Source: Nitrosomonas sp. UBA6494 (GTDB taxonomy: Bacteria; Pseudomonadota; Gammaproteobacteria; Burkholderiales; Nitrosomonadaceae). Taken from it: a stretch of DNA of 10,383 nt. Under the pieces are notes generated by a model. The model was not told the DNA's origin. It saw only the letters and a list, made by a program, of their open reading frames with translations, and made no database searches. Every line of letters starts with the position of its first letter. The first letter of the stretch is position 1. The stretch spans positions 14,803 through 25,185 of the forward strand of contig DJMI01000035.1 of NCBI GenBank assembly GCA_002435335.1, read 5' to 3'. Positions 6,106 to 10,383 of the stretch are shown here, piece by piece. Position numbers and translations under genes: made by a program.

Positions 6106-8634
6106 TCAGTTTCTGAGCGGTTTGCCTGTTTTGAGGGTATGTTCGATACGCGCTTGGGTTTTCTCGGTGGCGATTAATTCCATGAATGCTGCACTTTCCA
6201 ATTCCAAGAACCAATCTTCGTCGACCAAACTGCCTGGCGTCAGATCGCCGCCGCACATTACGTGTGCCACTTTGCAACCGATCAAGTAATCGTGCTCGGA
6301 AATGAAACCGCCTTCACGCATGTTGACCAGCATGCTTTCGATTGTTGCGATACCGGTGTTGCCTGCCACTGGAATTTCCCGCATACGCAGCGGTGGCCGG
6401 TAGCCAGCTTCCGCCAGCGCCAAAGCTTGCGCCTTGGCGACATGCAGCAATTCGTAGCGGTGCATCACCACGACATCGGCAAAGCGAAAATAACCCAACT
6501 CCTTCGCTTGTTCTGCGCTTTTTGCTAATTCCGCCATCGCTACTGTCTTGAAATACAATTGCAACTGCGGAAAAGGATCGCCATCCTTAGCGTTTTGCGC
6601 TGCACGCATCGCAAATTCCTTACATCCCCCACCTGCCGGTAATAAGCCGACCCCGGTTTCCACTAGGCCGATATAGCTTTCCAGTGTGGCCACAGCTCGA
6701 TCGCAATGCATGACGAATTCACAACCACCGCCAAGCGCCAGGCCATCGACGGCGGCGACGGTCGGAATCATGGAATAACGTAGTGCTTGCGACGTTTGCT
6801 GGAATTGTTTGATCATACCGTTGACTTCTTCCAGCTTCTTGGCCATCAATACATCGGCAAGATCCAATTCACGTGCCACTTGTAGTACAGTAGCTTGCGT
6901 TGTTTTACGTAATTTCTTTAGAAATTGCTGAAAGGCAGTTGGTAGCTGCGGCGGCGGGGGCGGTGTGTTGCCCTGTTGCGCTTCCAGTTTGGGCTTTTCC
7001 GTGGCTTTTTGCAGATTGGCACCGGCTGAGAATGGCGGTTCGGTTTGCCAAATAACCAAAGCACGCCAGTGTTGCTCAGCTTCCTTGAGCGCATGTTGCA
7101 CGCCTTCAAGAACATCAATGCCAATGGTATGCATTTTGCTCTTGAAGCTGAGGATTGCGATATCGTCGCCGGTATGCCACATTCTGACCGCATCGGTTTC
7201 AAAAATGGTTTCACCGTAATGCGCGTCTTCTCCGATCAAGCGATCCGGGAATAGTTGACGACGGTATACCGGCAGTTGCGAACGTCGTTGATTGATTCCT
7301 GAAGCCGGCGAGAAGGAGCCTTGTGCAGTATGCACGCTTTGTGTCAGGCTGCTGGCGATTTCCAGCACCCATTGTGGAAGCGGCGTTTGACTCATGGTTT
7401 TGCCGGCTGCGATGTCTTCTTGTATCCATTGCGTGATTTGCTGCCAGCCGGCTGTTTGCCATATTTCGAAAGGCCCCTGATTCCAACCGAAGCCCCAGCG
7501 CACTGCCAGATCGAGATCGCGTGCGTTATCGGCGATTGATGCCAGCTGCACCGCGCAATAGTGAAATACATCCCGGAAAATTGCCCATAAGAATTGCGCT
7601 TGCGGATGATGGCTGTTGCGGAGCCCAGCGAATTTATCAGCAGCAGTGCTATATTTTAGCAATCGCTTCAATTCTTCGTCGACTTCCGTACCCGATACCC
7701 GGTAGTTTTGCGAAGCGAGATCCAGCACGTGAATTTCGCCCTTGATTTTTTGATAGACGCCGCGCTTGACTTTTTCACCCAGTGCACCCGATTGAATCAG
7801 GTTTTGCAGCCAATCCGGCACGGCAAAATACCGATGCCACGGATCATCCGGCAGCGTGTCGCGCATGGTGTTGATCACATGCGCCAGCGTATCAAGACCG
7901 ACTACATCGGCAGTGCGGAAAGTCGCACTTCTGGGGCGTCCGATCAAAGTACCGGTCAGTGCGTCGACCAGATCGAAGTTTAGGTGAAACGCTTGACTGT
8001 GGTGCATCGTGGCTAGCAGCGAAAAAACGCCGATGCGATTGGCGATGAAGTTCGGTGTATCTTTGGCACGGATAACGCCTTTACCCAAATGAGTCACCAG
8101 AAATGCTTCCAGGTTGTCGAGCATAGAAGCATCACTTGCTTGACAAGGAATCAGTTCGACTAAATGCATGTAACGAGGCGGGTTGAAGAAATGAATGCCG
8201 CAGAAACGGTGACGCAGATTTTCCGGAAATGCCTCGGCAAGTTGATTGATCGATAAACCTGAAGTATTACTGGCAAAAATAGATTCTTCACCAAGGAAAG
8301 GCGATACCTTCGCGTATAAATCGCGTTTCCAGTCCATGCGTTCGGCGATTGCTTCGATTACCAAATCGCAATCTTTGAGTAATTCGAGATGCTGATCGTA
8401 GTTGACAGGTTGAATGCTGATGGCTTTGGTTTTGGCTGATAGCGGTGCCGGTTCTTGTTTTTTTAATTTTTCTACTGCCTTGATGACATTGGCGTTCGGA
8501 TTTTCCGCATCGCCGGGTAGTTCAAATAGCAATGTTTCGATGCCAGCGTTAACCATGTGCGCTGCGATTTGCGCACCCATTACTCCTGCACCGAGGATCG
8601 CTGTTTTACGTATTAAAAACTTCGTGTTACTCAA
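6106..8634 (-). CDS. 3-hydroxyacyl-CoA dehydrogenase / enoyl-CoA hydratase fusion (FadN-like)
   Basis: This bifunctional enzyme hydrates enoyl-CoA and oxidises the resulting 3-hydroxyacyl-CoA with NAD. The domain order is dehydrogenase first and crotonase last, the reverse of E. coli FadB and the same as Bacillus FadN. Counting from the TTG at 8634 it has 842 residues. The Rossmann motif GAGVMG is at 15-20, and the dehydrogenase catalytic pair is His148 and Glu160 in GIHFFNPPRYMHLVELIP. The crotonase half has FSAGANL (ending at 541), GGGCE with Glu639, and GLVETG with Glu659; the two glutamates keep the 20-residue spacing of active hydratases. An insertion with five prolines (558-562) lies between FSAGANL and the rest of that domain. 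The frame also allows an ATG at 8652, but that would place the ribosome binding site inside the gene. The thiolase gene follows directly. Confidence 0.93.
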   Translation of the reverse strand: MSNTKFLIRKTAILGAGVMGAQIAAHMVNAGIETLLFELPGDAENPNANVIKAVEKLKKQEPAPLSAKTKAISIQPVNYDQHLELLKDCDLVIEAIAERMDWKRDLYAKVSPFLGEESIFASNTSGLSINQLAEAFPENLRHRFCGIHFFNPPRYMHLVELIPCQASDASMLDNLEAFLVTHLGKGVIRAKDTPNFIANRIGVFSLLATMHHSQAFHLNFDLVDALTGTLIGRPRSATFRTADVVGLDTLAHVINTMRDTLPDDPWHRYFAVPDWLQNLIQSGALGEKVKRGVYQKIKGEIHVLDLASQNYRVSGTEVDEELKRLLKYSTAADKFAGLRNSHHPQAQFLWAIFRDVFHYCAVQLASIADNARDLDLAVRWGFGWNQGPFEIWQTAGWQQITQWIQEDIAAGKTMSQTPLPQWVLEIASSLTQSVHTAQGSFSPASGINQRRSQLPVYRRQLFPDRLIGEDAHYGETIFETDAVRMWHTGDDIAILSFKSKMHTIGIDVLEGVQHALKEAEQHWRALVIWQTEPPFSAGANLQKATEKPKLEAQQGNTPPPPPQLPTAFQQFLKKLRKTTQATVLQVARELDLADVLMAKKLEEVNGMIKQFQQTSQALRYSMIPTVAAVDGLALGGGCEFVMHCDRAVATLESYIGLVETGVGLLPAGGGCKEFAMRAAQNAKDGDPFPQLQLYFKTVAMAELAKSAEQAKELGYFRFADVVVMHRYELLHVAKAQALALAEAGYRPPLRMREIPVAGNTGIATIESMLVNMREGGFISEHDYLIGCKVAHVMCGGDLTPGSLVDEDWFLELESAAFMELIATEKTQARIEHTLKTGKPLRN

Positions 8635-8930
8635 TTTCACCTCCTGCAACATCCGATTTATTGATGGAAGCCGTCGTCAATACATGATTGATCGCAGCAC
8701 CTGTATGCAGCCATTGCCGCAAGAGTACAAGTATGAATCTGAAAGCGCAAGTTTGTTTTATGCATCAATTTGCTAGCAACTTCGTTTATAATGCCAAGGT
8801 GAATTAAAAATAAGTTGGTTAAGTTTATTCAAGTGGCGGCAAATAATATAATAAATAACGTATGTTTTTTATGAATAATATGTCGGCATAGAATAAATAA
8901 ATAACTACGACAAACTATTTCAACCCGATA
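8635..8930. other. Divergent spacer between the FadN-like and GGDEF genes
   Basis: This AT-rich region lies between two divergent genes. On the plus strand a perfect TATAAT lies at 8787-8792 with no good -35 at normal spacing. Just upstream is a perfect 10-base palindrome, TTGCTAGCAA (8770-8779), which could be a small operator or chance. The stretch 8840-8905 is very rich in A and T, with stops in every frame. I saw no convincing small gene, no RNA gene and no recognisable fatty-acid regulator operator. The promoter of the fadN-fadA pair must lie here but could not be picked out. Confidence 0.4.
8637..8645 (-). promoter_or_regulatory. Ribosome binding site that decides the FadN-like start
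   Basis: On the minus strand these bases read AGGAGGTGA, fully complementary to the consensus 3' end of 16S rRNA. GGAGG ends 5 bases before a TTG at 8632-8634, which opens a protein beginning SNTKFLIRK after the initiator. The upstream in-frame ATG at 8652 has no such site and would translate straight through this one. The TTG is therefore the more probable start. Confidence 0.75.
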
Positions 8931-9503
8931 TTGGGTTTTGTGCCTAGCTTAAAGATGTTGCCGGAACGACAGATAAATTTAGGATTGATCGATTTTTTAA
9001 CCGGAATTAATAATCGGCGCTATTTTGACGAGCGTTTGCCGAAGGAAATTTCCCATAGTCGGCGTTATCAAAAATCATTGAGCTGCTTGTTTATCGGTAT
9101 CGATTGTTTTGAGCAATATAAAAAGAGCTATGGCTATATTAACGGCGACAAAATATTAAAACAGGTCGCACAAAAAATTTGGCGCGGACTTCGTACTACC
9201 GATATTGTCGGACGTTATAACGAAGAAGAGTTTGTCGTTTTGCTGATTGAAGCGGACATTGATCGTGCGCGGAGCGTAGCTGAACGTATTCAGCAAAATA
9301 TTCAGAATCAGCAAATCGAATTGGAAGGGCAAGCAATTGAAATTACCATATCGATCGGTGTCTCCGACGCCCAGCAATTAGAAAAAAACGATCATTGTCC
9401 TAAATCGCTTGGTGAGTTGATGCTTGCTACCGCAGACCGTGCATTGAAGAATGCAAAACAAATCGGAAGAAATCAAGTTAAATGCATGCCATTATCCGCA
9501 TAA
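8931..9503 (+). CDS. Degenerate GGDEF-domain protein
   Basis: The protein (up to 190 residues) is essentially one GGDEF domain, from DFLTGINNRRYFDERL (21-36) to the C-terminal ISIGVSDA region and the ADRALKNAKQIGRNQV helix. Active diguanylate cyclases make cyclic di-GMP from two GTP. Here the signature reads NEEEF (97-101) instead of GGEEF or GGDEF. By alignment to PleD, the metal-binding Asp327 position is Gly56 and the guanine-contacting Asn335 position is Lys64, while the Asp344 position is kept (Asp73). The inhibitory-site RxxD is intact (RTTD, 88-91), five residues before the signature as in PleD. The protein is therefore probably not a cyclase but could bind cyclic di-GMP. There is no sensor domain, membrane segment or signal peptide. 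The start is uncertain: TTG 8931, GTG 8940 and ATG 8955 are all in frame, and none has a clear ribosome binding site. It converges on the ArsC-family gene with an 18-base gap. Confidence 0.85.
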   Translation: MGFVPSLKMLPERQINLGLIDFLTGINNRRYFDERLPKEISHSRRYQKSLSCLFIGIDCFEQYKKSYGYINGDKILKQVAQKIWRGLRTTDIVGRYNEEEFVVLLIEADIDRARSVAERIQQNIQNQQIELEGQAIEITISIGVSDAQQLEKNDHCPKSLGELMLATADRALKNAKQIGRNQVKCMPLSA

Positions 9504-9521
9504 GTGTTATTCAGCCTATTT

Positions 9522-9875
9522 TTAACACCAAGTTTGCATAAACTGTTCTTCGTTAAATCCCACAGTCGCTTGTTTTTCATCGGTAACAAGGGGCCGCTTG
9601 ATCAAACGGCCATTGCCCGCCAATAACGTCAAAATGGCTTGGTCTGACATTGCAGTCAATCGATCCTTGATTTTCAGTTCTCGGTATTGTATGCCGCTGG
9701 TATTGAACAATTTGTTTAATGGTGTTCTGGCAAGCGTAGCGATTGCGGACAATTCTGTTGCTGATGGAGGGTGTTCGGTAATGTCGATAAAAACATAATC
9801 AATCCCACTGTGCTGTAGTACCAATTCCGCTTTGCGGCAAGTGCCGCATTTTTTGTAACCGTAAAACTTGATCAT
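9522..9875 (-). CDS. ArsC/Spx-family thioredoxin-fold protein
   Basis: From the ATG at 9873-9875 the protein has 117 residues, typical of the ArsC/Spx/YffB family of small glutaredoxin-like proteins. It begins MIKFYGYKKCGTCRKAELVL, placing a CxxC (Cys10, Cys13) at the N-terminal helix where the family has its redox site. The block GRLIKRPLV near residues 90-98 is the other family hallmark. Members include glutathione- or glutaredoxin-dependent arsenate reductases and Spx-type transcription regulators. A CxxC is more like Spx/MgsR, but neither role is shown, and no ars gene is nearby. The frame extends to a TTG at 9887, but a GAG seven bases before the ATG and the family start favour the ATG. 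It follows the cupin gene by 19 bases, suggesting co-transcription. Confidence 0.85.
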   Translation of the reverse strand: MIKFYGYKKCGTCRKAELVLQHSGIDYVFIDITEHPPSATELSAIATLARTPLNKLFNTSGIQYRELKIKDRLTAMSDQAILTLLAGNGRLIKRPLVTDEKQATVGFNEEQFMQTWC

Positions 9876-9894
9876 CGTTAATCTCAAGGTTGAT

Positions 9895-10230
9895 TCATTC
9901 GCCGCCTTTAGGTCCCCAAAAAACCACCCAAGTCAGAAAATCAGGTGAGAAATTTTCAAAACGATGCTGCACATTGGCAGCGACAAAGAACACCATTCCC
10001 GGTTCAAACAGATGACGTTCACCGTCGATGACTAATTCTCCCTTACCTGAATGGATGAAGTACAGTTCATCTTGGTCGTGCGGTGTCTGAATGTCGATTT
10101 CTTTGGGGGTATAGATTTCTACCGACATCGAACCGTGTGCGAGCGCCAGTGTAAACGGTTCACCCATTGGCCATTCCGGGCTTATTTTACCGGGGATTTT
10201 TTTTAATAAATCCGCGATTTTTGCTTTCAT
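9895..10230 (-). CDS. Small single-domain cupin protein
   Basis: The 111-residue protein is one cupin beta-barrel with no signal peptide. Cupin motif 1 is represented by PHDQDELYFIHSGKG: His51 and Glu55 sit at metal-ligand positions and Gly62 closes the motif, but the first His of the usual HxH is a threonine (Thr49). Motif 2 is EPGMVFFVAANVQHRFEN, with His89 as the remaining ligand and Asn93. Three of four ligands thus remain, enough in many cupins to hold a metal. The substrate cannot be told from sequence. The ATG at 10228-10230 has a good AGGAG 8 bases before it (10239-10243). A TATACT on the minus strand (10259-10264) is a possible -10 element. It is first in a pair with the ArsC-family gene. 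Confidence 0.85.
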   Translation of the reverse strand: MKAKIADLLKKIPGKISPEWPMGEPFTLALAHGSMSVEIYTPKEIDIQTPHDQDELYFIHSGKGELVIDGERHLFEPGMVFFVAANVQHRFENFSPDFLTWVVFWGPKGGE

Positions 10231-10332
10231 TCAATGCACTCCTCATCAAAATGATGCCAGTATAAGGCAATAATTCAACAAAACGGTGAATTTTGCCGAT
10301 GGAGCGATGGATTGAAGCGTGTGCATAGGTGG

Positions 10333-10365
10333 CTGAGACCCCCCCCAGCCAGGCGGGGTTCTCAG
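10333..10365. repeat. GC-rich imperfect palindrome at the window edge
   Basis: CTGAGACCCC (10333-10342) pairs with GGGGTTCTCAG (10355-10365) with one bulged T, giving ten base pairs. The inner loop contains the rest of a run of eight C (10339-10346) and two further possible C-G pairs. No T-run follows on either strand, so it does not look like an intrinsic terminator. It may be a dispersed REP-like element or part of a mobile element continuing beyond the window; only extra copies elsewhere would tell. The flanks (10265-10332 and 10366-10383) hold nothing recognisable. Confidence 0.45.
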
Positions 10366-10383
10366 TCTACTCCTAATTAAGTT

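Noticed and set aside
6089..6277. 63-residue N-terminal extension of the thiolase frame
   Set aside because: It overlaps the end of the FadN-like gene, has no thiolase similarity, and the ATG at 6088 has its own GGAGA site.
1..10383. CRISPR array, tRNA, rRNA or insertion sequence
   Set aside because: No regularly spaced repeats, no tRNA-like cloverleaf or rRNA sequence, and no transposase frame was seen on either strand.

Overview
This window looks like ordinary chromosomal core sequence from a betaproteobacterium, most likely an ammonia oxidiser of the Nitrosomonas type. That placement is an inference from three things: the protein sequence style of ArgD, ArgF and ArgG, the argD-argF-argG-yajQ order next to gyrA, and a base composition near 50% GC with AT-rich spacers. 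No rRNA gene or other taxonomic marker is present to confirm it.

Layout, left to right. The 5' part of gyrA (minus strand, cut by the window edge) is divergent from a plus-strand block argD, argF, argG, yajQ with gaps of about 25-31 bases. The three arg genes supply the acetylornithine aminotransferase, ornithine carbamoyltransferase and argininosuccinate synthase steps of arginine synthesis. yajQ encodes a nucleotide-binding protein that rides along. A hairpin at 4830-4865 separates this block from a convergent minus-strand pair. That pair is a FadN-type 3-hydroxyacyl-CoA dehydrogenase/enoyl-CoA hydratase fusion followed 17 bases later by a thiolase. Together they can carry out the hydration, oxidation and thiolytic steps of beta-oxidation; no acyl-CoA dehydrogenase or ligase is visible here.

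Beyond a 296-base AT-rich spacer lies a small plus-strand GGDEF-domain gene. Its active site is badly degenerate but its RxxD inhibitory site is intact. It converges on a minus-strand pair: a small cupin followed by an ArsC/Spx-family protein with a CxxC motif. The window closes in a GC-rich imperfect palindrome containing a run of eight C.

No transposase, CRISPR array, tRNA, rRNA or phage gene was seen. I found no clear undescribed multi-gene system. The best leads are the degenerate GGDEF protein, a proline-rich insertion in the crotonase half of the FadN-like protein, and the palindrome at the right edge.
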